A DNA stretch of 64,000 nucleotides from Phlyctochytrium arcticum (Eukaryota; Chytridiomycota; Chytridiomycetes; Chytridiales; Chytridiaceae). Below, piece by piece: positions 9,600 through 20,047 of the stretch. A program made the translations under genes and the position numbers. The first letter of the stretch is position 1, and every line of letters starts with the position of its first letter. The stretch lies in NCBI GenBank assembly GCA_025602905.1, contig JAHLKI010000055.1, positions 17,003 through 81,002 of the forward strand, given 5' to 3'. The notes below the pieces were generated by a model, which saw only the letters and a list, made by a program, of their open reading frames with translations, had not been told where the DNA came from and did no database searches.

Positions 9600-10994
9600 A
9601 TGCGTTTCATGACAGGACTTGATACACGGTTACGAGACCCGATGTACAATTTTTGCAACTCTCATATTTATCTTTTTTACATTTGTACATACTCCCATCC
9701 TCTTATAAACAATTTAACAGTGAATTTACCTTTTGGGTCATGTTTTCTAGAAGAATGCGAATTTAGAAAGTTGATCTTGAGCAAAAATCAGAAATCAGTC
9801 GAGTTTTTCACACCAAAAACTGAAGTGTGTTGTGTCTTATTACCCATCCCTGGCATTTGACCCTATTTGACTTACTGAACGCTTGGCAAAACATTCAGGA
9901 GAAGGAAGAACTGATGGAATTATCGACATCAACTCGCTCATTCTTTTCCCCCGCAGAGTTATCATCATCAATCACATCCACCCATGCTCTCAAAAATCCC
10001 TCATATCTCAATTGACCCGTGGGAAATTTTTTTTTTTTTTCCCAAACGGCACTGAACCCAAACTCTTTTTTTTTTTTAGGGGTTTCTTTTTAATTCTCCG
10101 AGTATCACGGGACAATCAATTTTTTTTATAAACCAAGACACGATTTCACAGAGTAAGTACAGTAGTTTCCCAAAACAATCACCAAAGAGTCAAACGGACA
10201 TAAATAGGATAGGGGTTACGGACGGACAAAGTCATTTTGTATAATGTAAGATTCCATTGGAGAAATAGTATGGGCGTGGGAATAGATGGTTTGATGCGTG
10301 TCATGTCTATCCTTCAACAAAATGGGGGGGACATTTGGTTAAAAAAAAAAACAAGGATATATATCTCTGACGAATAGACAATCCGAAAAATTGTGAACCG
10401 TTTTCGTTGCGGGCTACAGACCACCCCTTTACCTAAAAATTCCCATCATCATGCTCATCTCAGAATTTAGCTTTTCCATTTCATGGCGGAATGCATCATA
10501 TTATATGTGGGATGTATGCGTTGGAGAGATTGAACATCAAACTTTATTTTTTTTGGGGGGGGGGGGGGGGAATTAGTGGGTACGGTCTTTTTTTTATCAG
10601 TTTACTGCCTACATTCCGGTTCTTTCGGACTTTATACATCCTTTTTGCTTTTATCAAAAAAAACCCTATTCCCCCCCCCCTCCTTGTCAAAATCCCCACT
10701 CAAACAAAAAGGATATGTAAAAGCTTCTCTTCTTCGCCCAACCGAAACCAAAAAGACTGAAGAAGTTTACAAAATACCAAAACTTGAACTTCTTTTCACG
10801 CTGCTGCGCCAAATCAGGGTGGTTGGGCCAAAAAAAAAAAAAAACAACTCGTGTTTTTTGTCAATCGATTTTTATGGGTGATTGGAGACGGGATATAAAA
10901 GAAAAAAAAGTGCTGGGTGAACGTGTGATGAAACCTCCAAGTTTTTGAAAAAAGGGGGGTCTAGTAGACAAAACCTCTATTGATTAGTGGGAGA
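9600..10994. other. Homopolymer-rich spacer
   Basis: Long A, T, G and C runs (for example near 10027, 10060, 10552, 10670 and 10831) with only short frames in between. No gene supported. Confidence 0.45.
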
Positions 10995-11306
10995 TTAAAG
11001 TGTTTTAGTTTCACCCAATCCCTCAAAATAGAGCGTGTTCACAGGGAATACGTGAGGTTGATTGAGGGAGTATATACTGGGGCAGAGGAAAAAAATGGGG
11101 TAAAAAGAAGATACAAATTGCGAGTTATGGGTACCAACGTGGGGGATATGAGTGAGTTGAGTGAGGGTCAATACTACAGTTTGCGCAAATGCAGTTTCCA
11201 CACCTGCACTATCGTGAGAATCGAGTGGCGTCGTATCCGAAAGTGTAAACAGACTTTTGAATAAGTATTTCTCAAATGTACGAGGATCGACCTTTTTATG
11301 TGCCAT
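10995..11306 (-). CDS. Unknown 103 aa protein, repeat-borne
   Basis: The frame opens with MAHKKVDPRTFEKYLFKSLF at 11306, immediately after a splice-acceptor-like GATCGCAG, so it may instead be the last exon of a longer gene. A second copy at 16080-16334 keeps the later part (FTLSDTT ... DSAGVE ... LTQLTHI) but is frameshifted after AHKK. Conservation of this frame between diverged copies supports coding. No family recognised. It lies downstream of the decayed copy of the three-exon gene. Confidence 0.4.
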   Translation of the reverse strand: MAHKKVDPRTFEKYLFKSLFTLSDTTPLDSHDSAGVETAFAQTVVLTLTQLTHIPHVGTHNSQFVSSFYPIFFLCPSIYSLNQPHVFPVNTLYFEGLGETKTL

Positions 11307-11429
11307 CCTGCGATCAAAAAACGGATATCGAATTGATAACATGTATGTGAATTCACACAATAAAAGATGTACTACATTTTACTTTTTTGTATTATTTTGA
11401 ACAAAACACCGTTCTTTCCAGGAATAAAG

Positions 11430-11928
11430 ACGGGTATGATGTTATAGTCCCATTCCGTGTGGTCGTCGGCCCACACCGGGCGCAAGGTAAATGCTGGGAT
11501 TGACACTATCCATTGCTGTTCAGCATGCCGTAATCAGAATCAAAGTCTTTTGGTACATGCACATACCCTTGGTGGTTTTCTGTCCACTTTTTTCTCTACT
11601 TTAAAGGCAGGAGTTGCGACGGCTAGCGACGCCTCCTCTGCCGCCGCGCTCGTGCGGCCGAAATTGGCATCCTTATTCGGAACCGAAATAGCGTGGAAAT
11701 CCACTCATGTCAGTCACGCGAGACCCTTTCTTAAACAGGCAGACATTTTCCAGTATGCTGTCAAAACGCAAATGCTTCTTTTTGCTTGGCAAAGGTGATG
11801 GGAGCGTTACCCTTGTTGTGGTAAGAGGTGAAATCTGCGCTGGTAGTGTCTATAGGACGAACAAGAAGGAGCACTTGTTGAAGTATCATGAGGAGCGGGT
11901 ACGCTAATTCTTGCAAAGCTTTAGAAAA
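11430..11928 (-). pseudogene. Decayed copy of the three-exon gene at 16470-17088
   Basis: Exon 2 starts after the same CCTATAG acceptor as the intact copy (11928) and reads TLPAQISP ... KKGSRVTD before an extra T in CGCTATTTCGG throws the frame. The last exon (DSVNP ... YLAP ... WADD ... IIPVFIPGKNG) also needs a one-base shift. The first exon of the intact copy is missing here; the acidic-tail frame precedes the intron instead, ending TGAAAA just before GTAAGT. Confidence 0.55.
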
Positions 11929-11936
11929 CTTACTTT

Positions 11937-12555
11937 TCAATCGTCTTCCTCATCGCTGCCATCAGCATCTTTGTCATGGTCTGTCCTCGATGTCGGAAGA
12001 AATGTTTTCTTGGAATTCCGCCAACTCTTCCTCTTGCATTCGAGCCAGTCTGTGGGCATTATCCTCACCATCCTGGATACCATTCCCATTGGATGACTTG
12101 AGCCATGGAAATCGTCGGGGGAGATGAGACGCAGAGTCTCCCACATGGGACTCGGAATCACCCCCCCGAAGGCTTGATCAGATTCCATCAACGGCGAAAG
12201 TCGGTCGATGAATGTGCCGTGATGGTGGGTGAAGAAGCATTACGGAGAGTCTGACGCGGAGGAGGTGGGCCATCAACATTGGGCAAAAGTGGGGGGTGAG
12301 GGAAGGGGCAGAAAGTCGGTGGTGGAGGGATCGTTCCATAGTCCAAGGCAGGATTGACGTTTAATAAACGAATATTGGGGTATGCCGGTTTGACTTTTGT
12401 CCTGTTTGTTGTGAGGGTAGATAAAAATGAATCAACCGGCAGGCTTGTTCCGCGTAATTTGGGGACGTTTTCGTGTGGAGGACCTTGATTAGCACCGACG
12501 TTGAAAATGGGGGGTGTGATTCGGAAAAATCGTATTGGTATTTGACTGGGCTCTT
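11937..12555 (-). pseudogene. Proline-rich, acidic-tailed protein, frameshifted copy
   Basis: Minus-strand frame with IPIRFFRITPPIFNVG, then a proline-rich stretch (YGTIPPPPTFCPF, DGPPPPRQTLRN), then PDDFHGSSHPMG, a Glu-rich helix (LARMQEEELAEFQENI) and the acidic end KDADGSDEEDD with a stop at 11937. These segments need at least three frame changes, so this copy is broken. The copy at 24228-24794 shares every segment except the Glu-rich helix. Family unknown. Length before decay would be about 220 aa. Confidence 0.45.
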
Positions 12556-13420
12556 GCGTTAACGATCAAAAGTATTTCTGAACTGTCTTGAAAATTTTCT
12601 GAAAAAACTCTACCGGCATATCCAACGTATAAACAATCCGCTTGCTGTCAAAACGCTATTTTCCGGCAGTGTTGAACTGTCAATTCGAATGTGCGCAGAC
12701 TCAAGTCGATGGTGGAGTCGGCGGTGGTTCTCTGAGCTCGCCGAAAATTCGTTGTGGGGGGAAAAAAACAAAGTCATCGAACGTTTTGTTTTACGATGGA
12801 AAGTCCAAAGATCAGGGGCTCGGCTTCTCACGATTCGCAAGCTGCTGCGCAAATACCCTCCACAAAAAATGAAATTTAAGGATTCAGATAATTGGGGGAC
12901 AAAATTAACTGGTCTTGACGGGTAATGTGTTTCAGTCGTTGACAAATGAAGGGGGGATTCATTTTATGTGGAGAGTAGCGATTGGGTCAAGTGGGATTCC
13001 GGGTGGTGGGTTTTTGGATGTGGGAGACAGCCTGGAAGGAAGTGCGCTTTGTTCCAAAGTGAATCATTGTAAGATTGGAGATATCAGAGAACTCAAAAAG
13101 TGTCAAGTTTTGGAATTCATATTTCAAAAGGGTTCTTCCCTGGCCAATACAGAAATTTACTGGGCTACAAGACTCCAAACACTTGCATCCAAAAACAATA
13201 GTCTGATAGATTGATAGTTAGGTACCACATCCATCTCATTGTAGCAAAACGTGTACATACCGTTCATCAGCCTTGGAAACATTTCCGCAATTCCACCGTG
13301 GAAAACATTCATTGGCAAATCATCTCAACGGGTCGTATTGCCCGGACGACCCTAATGGGGAATGGGGGATTATTGCAAAGTCACCCATCCATCCGCTGTA
13401 GAAAAAAGCATACATACCGT
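12556..13420 (-). other. Exon-like modules downstream of the 55 aa gene
   Basis: Between the family 2 gene and the acidic-tail frame lie modules also found at 23307-24227 and, in part, at 18100-18900 and 27645-27960. Two GTATGT donors (about 13418 and 13265) pair with pyrimidine-poor AG acceptors about 60-80 nt on. The exon between them is a degenerate copy of family 2 exon 2 ending in the same way. A frame at 12610-12945 (LSESLNFIFCGGYLRSS) is open here but broken in the 24 kb copy. I cannot join them into one protein. Confidence 0.35.
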
Positions 13421-13641
13421 TTACCAGATTGGAAAGAACATTTTCATATACGCGGAGCGTACCTCCATGTGTCCATCGTCAACGACGGAAGGCCAGAGCC
13501 TAGAGATTGTGCTTTTGGTCCAGAGTTAGTGATGTAAAAACACCTAAAAAGCTATTCAACTTACGGAGTCTGCCTATGAATGTACAATCTGTGCCGGGGG
13601 CGGTGGTCTACCAAAAAGGTTGATGGTCGTAGGTTGTACAT
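13421..13641 (-). CDS. Family 2 two-exon gene, 55 aa, copy 1
   Basis: Exon 1 is 13565-13641 (77 nt) and exon 2 is 13421-13511 (91 nt), with a 53-nt intron opening GTAAGT and closing AAAAG. Splicing gives 56 codons including TAA. Exon 1 has MYNLRPSTFLVDHRPRH; exon 2 has TISRLWPSVVDDG and ends YMKMFFPIW-stop. Copy 3 (18918-19138) has the same exon lengths, phase and protein length but differs at about a dozen synonymous third positions and uses TGA instead of TAA, which is hard to explain without selection on the peptide. There is no signal peptide or membrane segment; it is basic and aromatic-rich. Function unknown. It lies about 460 bp downstream of a family 1 gene on the same strand. Confidence 0.6.
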
Positions 13642-14100
13642 GGTGCTTTTGATGGTAGAGAGGGTTGTGGAATTGATGCTTTTGGAACTTTTCACAAGAG
13701 CAGAGAAAAAAAGGTATAGCTTGGTTTTCCTGTCGAACCTAAGTTTAAGGCGCTTCGGAGAATATGATTTGTCGCTATTCGTGATCATCGGGGACAAACA
13801 TGTACCTCGCTAAATCTGAGGGTCTTAGCATAAACAACCGCCAATGAAGCGCGTCATGCCGAGTAAAAATGAACAGAAGACGAAAAGTCACTTCGACCAA
13901 AGCTTTGTTTTAAGATGTGACAATTGTAAAGTAATCAACGACCATGGGCAAAAAAAAGTAACCACCACCAAAAATATATTCAAAAAAACAAACTTCAAAA
14001 AAAAACCACTGTACAAATGAAGCAAGATTGAAATTGCCCAAGAAGAGAGATGAGATTCTGCCGGTTCGCAATGAGAAAGGGGTGATAGGTACTTACCAAT

Positions 14101-14530
14101 CTACCGCAGCGGGTAGAGGGCCCGCATGTATGGGTCTCCGGCCAAGGGGGACGACCCATACATGCGGGCCAGGGATGTGAGGGGCTGTCCCCTCAGTGAG
14201 CATGGGGACAGCCCCTCGTCCTCGACCGAGTCCCACGCTCGGGAGATCCTGCAAGATGAATGATGAGTATGTGTGGTCTGGGACAAAATTGGGTTGGTTA
14301 ACGTACCGGAGGGAGAGGCGGGAGGGGGTGGTCACCACCGGCCGCGGCCGGTGGGAGAGGAGCGTAGGCGGGGGAGACCGCGGGGGGGAGTAGTTGTAGT
14401 TGGCGGTGGTGGTGGGAGAGTGGTGGTGGTAGCTGCTGGTGGTGGTGGCAGCAGTGGTGGTGGTGGTGCGGATGGGGCAGGGGCCCACGGCCCCCCAAGC
14501 ATAACAAGAAACGTGATTGGTGAAACTCAT
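14101..14530 (-). CDS. Family 1 two-exon gene, 123 aa, copy A
   Basis: Exon 1 is 14307-14530 and exon 2 is 14101-14248, with a 58-nt intron (GTACGT...CTTGCAG). Splicing is in frame and ends TAG. Exon 1: MSFTNHVSCYAWGAVGP, a Thr/His/Tyr-rich stretch, then PPPTLLSHRPRPVVTT. Exon 2: ISRAWDSVEDEG, a Cys, and DPYMRALYPLR at the C-terminus. Compared with copy C it has an extra segment around ARMYGSSPLAGDPYMRA, encoded by a perfect 18-bp inverted repeat. Six related copies lie in the window, three of them intact in frame. Soluble, no signal peptide. Function unknown; I find no resemblance to a named family. Confidence 0.6.
14119..14170. repeat. Perfect 18-bp inverted repeat inside exon 2 of copy A
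   Basis: GGCCCGCATGTATGGGTC (14119-14136) and its exact reverse complement (14153-14170) are separated by 16 bp. The same hairpin occurs at 19577-19628 in copy B and, imperfectly, near 26402-26453 in copy E; copy C has only one arm. Confidence 0.9.
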
Positions 14531-14580
14531 ATTGGTCAAGTTGGTGGAAAAATCAGAGGAGGGCCCGTGAAATACCGTTC

Positions 14581-14587
14581 TTTTATA
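14581..14587 (-). promoter_or_regulatory. TATA box of family 1 copy A
   Basis: TATAAAA on the minus strand lies about 51 bp upstream of the ATG. Copies B, C and D carry TATAAAA or CATAAAAAG at 48-52 bp upstream of their ATGs, although the surrounding promoter sequence differs between the minus and plus copies. Confidence 0.55.
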
Positions 14588-15008
14588 ACTTTCCCGACGG
14601 CTTTCCAAAGAAACCTAGCCGGGCATCATTTCCGTCGCTGCCATCGGCGAACAATACTTAAAGCATCAGCTGAACGATCCCGGTCCTCCTGACAATTGAC
14701 AATGTACATTCATCTTGTCTTGGGTGGCAACGATCTGAAAAGAAGTCTGTGGCATTTACGCGGGATGTTTGGGCAAAAAGTATGCTTTTCTGATTTTTAA
14801 TGCTACCCTCGGGATGCTTTTATGAGGGTCGGTCGTGGGTTTGCTCGGTACGAGGACCGACTCCAGTCCTGATTACCGTCAGTCAAACTCGAATCTTAGT
14901 CAAGTTGATGCATTGAACGTGCTTCTCAATTGACATGTTCATTGGAGAAGATTACTTTGGTTGTGTTCTATAACTTTGTATTTTCACTGACCTTGGGAAA
15001 TAAGGTTA

Positions 15009-15508
15009 GGTAGCCCAGGTGGCAATGCCGCCATTTCGGTCCTCGCAAAGCTGTGTTTACATTTTCAGATTTATTCCCAAGGGTCGAGCTGAGCCAGACG
15101 CGCGACTCTTGGATTTTATGATGACGATACTTTTTGGGATAAGTATTGGAACATCTGGTAAAATGATATTTACCATCTGGTTGCTTTCGGCAAATATTAT
15201 CCTTTCTGAATGTAACTTGTGCATAAAAGATCTGGAAGTTTTCCAGATCTGAGATGCTGATGGAAACACACAAATGTAAAAGGTAGGTACCGGTCTTGTC
15301 TCTCTGCATCGCCTCCACGGTAAGAATGATCAAGTTCTCTTCTCCTTAGCGCATTGAGACTGACTAGCAAGATCCAGGAATATCTGCGTGGGAAAGGTTT
15401 GATGTATTGATAAGGACAAGTTGATTTTCAGCCCAGTAGATCTGCTTGCAAACTTCACGCTGCTACATTTGAGGCGACTCATCAATAATTTTTGACATTA
15501 TGGACGCA
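15009..15508. repeat. Direct repeat, about 500 bp, copy 1 (copy 2 at 17582-18081)
   Basis: Near-identical to 17582-18081 at a constant 2573-bp offset without gaps. A related inverted and more diverged copy lies at about 21290-20560. Frames on both strands are short; KDLEVFQI on plus and SRSFMHKL on minus recur in the diverged copy, but neither is clearly a gene. Confidence 0.85.
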
Positions 15509-15846
15509 CGTCAAATCTAAGGAATGATATATCCCATGAACGGATCAGCCAGAAAATTGAGATCGTGTTGGTTGAAGGAAGGAATTCCCGGTCATATCGC
15601 CAAAGAAGAGCAATATATTTACCTCCTCGGACGAATTACACCTACGGGAGTGATTGCGTTTTTTCACGGCATTGACACTGTCAATAGGACTGACAGGTTA
15701 TCAGCGGGAATTGCAAAAAATGTGCCCCGAATTTGCTCAATCCGGGATCCGCACCATTCAGGATCATCATGTTGATTGACGCAAGTTGATTGGTCTTGAC
15801 AGGAACGTGTCAGTCGGGCTTGGATCTTGGAAAAGGAACGAGGGGT

Positions 15847-16044
15847 TTACTTTCTGAGGAGGGCAGTGGCTGAAACAAAATAGGACCCCGCGATAATTGG
15901 GTTTGAAGGATTTTTGATGTACTTTTTCGTCCCCTTCCCAAAGAAACCAGGCCGGGCATCATTTCCGTCGCTGCTGTCATGGCGTACAATACTTAAAGCA
16001 TCAGCTGAACGATCCCGGTGCTCATGACAGTTTCCAATGTACAT
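15847..16044 (-). CDS. Unknown 65 aa frame, RDRSADALSIV module
   Basis: An ATG-initiated frame, MYIGNCHEHRDRSADALSIV, with a stop at 15847. The same opening occurs upstream of family 1 copies A, B and (diverged) C, where it is frameshifted after about 25 codons. It may be a small gene or a decayed upstream exon of the cassette. Low confidence. Confidence 0.25.
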   Translation of the reverse strand: MYIGNCHEHRDRSADALSIVRHDSSDGNDARPGFFGKGTKKYIKNPSNPIIAGSYFVSATALLRK

Positions 16045-16079
16045 ATGCTATACTCAATTGTAAACGTAAAGGGGCGTGT

Positions 16080-16334
16080 TCATAGGGAATACGTAGGGTT
16101 GATTGATTGAGTATACTGGGTGGGGCAGAGGCGAACAATGGGGTAAAGGAAAAAAAAATTGCGAGTATGGGGACCACGTGGGGAGCATACGCATATATGA
16201 GTGAGTTGAGTGAGCTTCCATACTACAGTGCGCAAATGCAGGTTTTCCACACCTGCACTATCGTCAGAGTCATATGAGACTGAGTGCGTCGTATCCGAAA
16301 GTGTAAAGACTTTTGAATAAGATATATTTCTCAA
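16080..16334 (-). pseudogene. Frameshifted copy of the 10995-11306 frame
   Basis: It shares FTLSDTT, DSAGVE, TVVWKLTQLTHI and a related Tyr/Pro-rich end with 10995-11306. A two-base loss after AHKK puts the start out of frame. Confidence 0.4.
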
Positions 16335-16469
16335 ATGTACGAGGTCGACTTTTTATGTGCCATCCTGCATCTCAAATCGGATCAAAAACGGATATCAAAT
16401 TGATCACATGTAAGTGAATTCACACAATAACTGAGGATGTCGCACATCTATTTCTATGGTTTATGTATT

Positions 16470-17088
16470 TTAAAAAATGCCGTTCTTTCCGGGAATAAAG
16501 ACGGGAATTATGTTAAAGTCCATCTCCGTGGGGTCATCGGCCCACGCCGGGGCAAGATAGGTTCTGGGATTCACACTATCCATCGTTGTTCAGCAAGCCG
16601 TAATCAGAATCAAGTCTTTTGGTACATGCACATACCTTGGTGACCCTTTTGCTGGTTTTCTGCCCACTTTTTTCTCTATTTTAGGGGCAGGAGTTGCGAT
16701 GGGTAGCGACGCTTCCTCTGCCGCCGCGCTCGTGCGGCCGAAATTGGCATCGGTGTCCGGGACCGAATAGCGTGGAAATCCACTTATGTCCGTCACGCGA
16801 GACCCTTTCTTAAAGAGGTAGACATGTTCCAATGTGCTGTCAAAACGCAAAAGCCTCTTTTTGTTTGGCAATGGAGACGGGAGCGTTACCCTTGTTGTAG
16901 TATGAGGTGAAATCTGCGCTGGTAGTGTCTATAGGACGAACAAGAAGGAACATTTGTTAGTAAGATGCATCGCGTAGTCAATGTGCAACCACTCATTATC
17001 CATTGGACCCGGATCTGTAATAATAAGAGGACAAACTTACCACAGAAATCTCACCAAATAAAATGATTCCAGTATTCGTTGTGAACAT
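16470..17088 (-). CDS. Three-exon gene, 148 aa, unknown family
   Basis: Exons 17041-17088, 16636-16928 and 16470-16575 total exactly 149 codons including TAA. Intron 1 (112 nt) opens GTAAGT, carries a perfect TACTAAC branch site and closes CCTATAG. Intron 2 (60 nt) opens GTATGT and closes GGATAG. The protein starts MFTTNTGIILFGEISV, continues with LPNKKRLLRFDSTLEH, KKGSRVTDISGFPRY and an Ala/Pro/Lys-rich stretch, and ends NIIPVFIPGKNGIF. There is no signal peptide or membrane span. A diverged, frameshifted copy is at 11430-11928. Three in-frame exons with strong splice signals make this the best-supported single gene of the cluster. Function unknown. Confidence 0.6.
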
Positions 17089-17581
17089 TATGATGATTGG
17101 TGGTACGAGATGAGAGAGACTCAGAGAGTGCGTAGAAAAGAATCAATGTCTTTGCGTTTGGGGATTGCGATGGATTCGACTTCAATGCGAGAAGTTATGC
17201 GAGAAGTTTGCAAAGAGAAGAGGATAGATAGCCCCCGATCATTTAACTTCAAGCTCGGACATTTATCTCAAAATCTATTTTCATCCTATAGTTGTCCGTA
17301 CTAGTACTTGGGTGGCAACGATCTAAAAAGAAGTTCGTGGCATTTACGCGGGATGTTTGGGCAAAAAGTATGTTTAATACCACCCTCAAGATGCTTTTAC
17401 GAGGGTCGGTCGTGGGTTTGCTCGGTACGAGGACCGACTCCAGTCCTAATTACCGTCAGTTATACTCGTATCTTGGTCAAGTTGATACACTGAACATGCC
17501 TCAATTGATCTTGGCATCAAGTACATTGGTGAGGATTGGACTGGTTTTGCAGTACGACATTTCTATAACTTGGTATTTTCA

Positions 17582-18081
17582 GGTAGCCCAGGTGGCAAGC
17601 CCGCCGTTTCGGTTCTCGCAACGCTGTGTTTACATTTTGAGATTTATTCCCAAGGGTCGAGCTGAGCCAGACGCGCGACTCTTGGATTTTATGATGACGA
17701 TACTTTTTGGGATAAGTATTGGAACATCTGGTAAAATGATATTTACCATCTGGTTGCTTTTGGCAAATATTATCCTTTCTGAATGTAACTTGTGCATAAA
17801 AGATCTGGAAGTTTTCCAGATCTGAGATGCTGATGGAAACACACAAATGTAAAAGGTAGGTACCGGTCTTGTCTCTCTGCATCGCCTCCACGGTAAGAAT
17901 GATCAAGTTCTCTTCTCCTTAGCGCATTGAGACTGACTAGCAAGATCCAGGAATATCTGCGTGGGAAAGGTTTGATGTATTGATAAGGACAAGTTGATTT
18001 TCAGCCCAGTAGATCTGCTTGCAAACTTCACGCTGCTACATTTGAGGCGACTCATCAATAATTTTTGACATTTTGGACGCA
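17582..18081. repeat. Direct repeat, about 500 bp, copy 2
   Basis: Pair of 15009-15508. The 2.1 kb between the two copies contains the three-exon gene, so the pair could mark a duplication or an unequal exchange. Confidence 0.85.
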
Positions 18082-18917
18082 CATCCAGTCTGAGGAACGA
18101 CCAGCCAGTCAGGAAATCGAGATCATTAAATGAAGGAAGTTCCGGGTCATTTCACAAAAGAACAGCAACACTTTCAACTCCAAATTACGCATACAGGAGT
18201 GATTGCGTGTTTTAACGGCATTGGCACCTGTCAATGGGACTGACAGGTTGTCGGAGAAGAGTAAATTGCAAAAAGTGTATTTTGTGTGCCCCGAATTTGC
18301 TTACTCCTGGATCCGCACCATTCAGGCTCACCACGCTGAGGTGATTGGCGCAAGTTGATTGGTCTTGACAGGAATTTGTCAGTCGGGCTCGGGTCCCGAA
18401 AAAGAAAGGGGGGGTTTACTTTTTGTGGAGGATAGCGATTACCGCCAACGTGGACGCTGCGGTAATTGGTTTGGACTTTTGATGTGGAAGGCCAAAATGA
18501 AAATGTGTTCCAGACGTAAATCAGAATAAGTTTGGAGATTCAGGGAATTCGAAACCCCTTTTATGATTTTGATGAAACCCCGTCCATTTGCATACAAAAA
18601 CCATTCTAAATAAGCGACTTTGCTGAATGACGGTTTGGAGTCGACAACTGTTGGCTGGTGAGCGAAAGGGAAAGGGAGATTCTTTTCGTTAGTCACCATA
18701 CCCATCCTATGGTGGCAAATACCATACGTACCGTTTACGAGATTGTGAAAAAATTCCGCATATCCGCCGTTCCTGATTTGGCCCTTTCCCCTGAAACGGG
18801 TCGCATGCCCGAACGACCATCAAAGCTTGGAGTCGACGACTGATATAGGATGGTGAAAGGGAGATTTTCAATTTGTCACTCTATCCGTCCTATGGTAGCA
18901 AAAACTATACATACCGT

Positions 18918-19138
18918 TCACCAAATCGGAAAGAACATCCGCATATACGTCGAGCGGGTTTCCGTCCGCCCCTCATCTACAAGCGATGGCCACAGCCTGG
19001 AGATAGACCTGTTGGCGTAGAGTGAGTCTCATAAAACACCTAAAGAATCTATCCAACGTACGAAGCTTGGGGTTGCACTTGATATCTTTGCCTAGGTCGG
19101 TGGTTTACCAGAAAGGTAGATGCTCGTAGGTTGTACAT
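18918..19138 (-). CDS. Family 2 two-exon gene, 55 aa, copy 3
   Basis: Exon 1 is 19062-19138 (77 nt) and exon 2 is 18918-19008 (91 nt), with a 53-nt intron (GTACGT...CAACAG). Splicing yields MYNLRASTFLVNHRPRQ joined to SSISRLWPSLVDEGR and the end YMRMFFPIW-TGA. Exon lengths, phase and protein length are identical to copy 1. It lies downstream of family 1 copy B on the same strand, repeating the A/copy 1 arrangement. A further module at about 18440-18900 reads SLNLQTYSDLRLEH, as in the 23.7 kb copy. Confidence 0.6.
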
Positions 19139-19558
19139 GGTGCTTTTGATGAGGAGAGAGTGGAATGTAGAGCTTCGTTTTTGCTTTCGAGAACTGAGGT
19201 TGGGGCGGTTTTCGGAGAATATGATTTGTCGCTATTCGTGATTATCGGGGACAAACATTTATGCCGTTGGATCTAAGGGTCTTTCAGTACAAACAAGCGC
19301 AAGTAGAACGCGTCATGCCGGGTAAAAAAGAACAGAAGACGATATATCATTTAGACCAAAGCTTTGTTTTAAGATGAAAAATTGTAAAGTAATCAACGAC
19401 CATGAGCAAAAAAAGTAACCACCACCAAAAATATATTCAAAAAAAAACAAATTTCAAAAAAAAACACTGTATGAACGAAGCAAGATCAAAATTGCCAAAG
19501 AAGAGAGATGAGATTCTGCCGGTTGGCAATGAGAAAGGGACGATGGTTACTTACCAAT

Positions 19559-19991
19559 CTACCACAGCGGGTAGAGGGCCCGCATGTATGGGTCTCCGGC
19601 CAAGGGGGACGACCCATACATGCGGGCCAGGGATGTGAGGGGCTGTCCCCTCAGTGAGCATGGGGACAGCCCCTCGTCCTCGACCGAGTCCCACGCTCGG
19701 GAGATCCTGCAAGATGAATGATGAGTATGTGTGGTCTGGGACAAAATTGGGTTGGTTAACGTACCGGAGGGAGAGGCGGGAGGGGGTGGTCACCACCGGC
19801 CGCGGCCGGTGGGAGAGGAGTGTGGGCGGAGGAGAACGCGGGGGGGAGTGGTTGTAGTTGGCGGTGGTGGTGGGAGATTGGTGGTGGTAGCTGCTGGTGG
19901 TGGTGGCAGCAGTGGTAGTGGTGGTGGTGTGAATGAGGTTGGGGCCCACGACCCCCCAAACGTAGCAGGAAAAGTGGCTGTTGAAGGTCAT
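19559..19991 (-). CDS. Family 1 two-exon gene, 124 aa, copy B
   Basis: Exon 1 is 19765-19991 and exon 2 is 19559-19706, with a 58-nt intron (GTACGT...CTTGCAG). The product starts MTFNSHFSCYVWGVVGP, has the Thr/His/Tyr tract and SHRPRPVVTT, and ends DPYMRALYPLW-TAG. It is close to copy A, including the hairpin segment. A minus-strand TATAAAA at 20041-20047 is 50 bp upstream. Confidence 0.6.
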
Positions 19992-20040
19992 TTTGAGTGA
20001 GATGGTAAAGAATAGAGAAGGGGGCCGAGAAATACCGTTC

Positions 20041-20047
20041 TTTTATA
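20041..20047 (-). promoter_or_regulatory. TATA box of family 1 copy B
   Basis: TATAAAA on the minus strand, 50 bp upstream of the ATG at 19991; identical context to copy A. Confidence 0.55.

Noticed and set aside
14273..14692. Gly/Val-rich plus-strand frame opposite family 1 copy A, and its twin at 19731-20000
   Set aside because: They are shadows of the Thr/His-rich coding strand. Splice signals and conserved ends are on the minus strand only.
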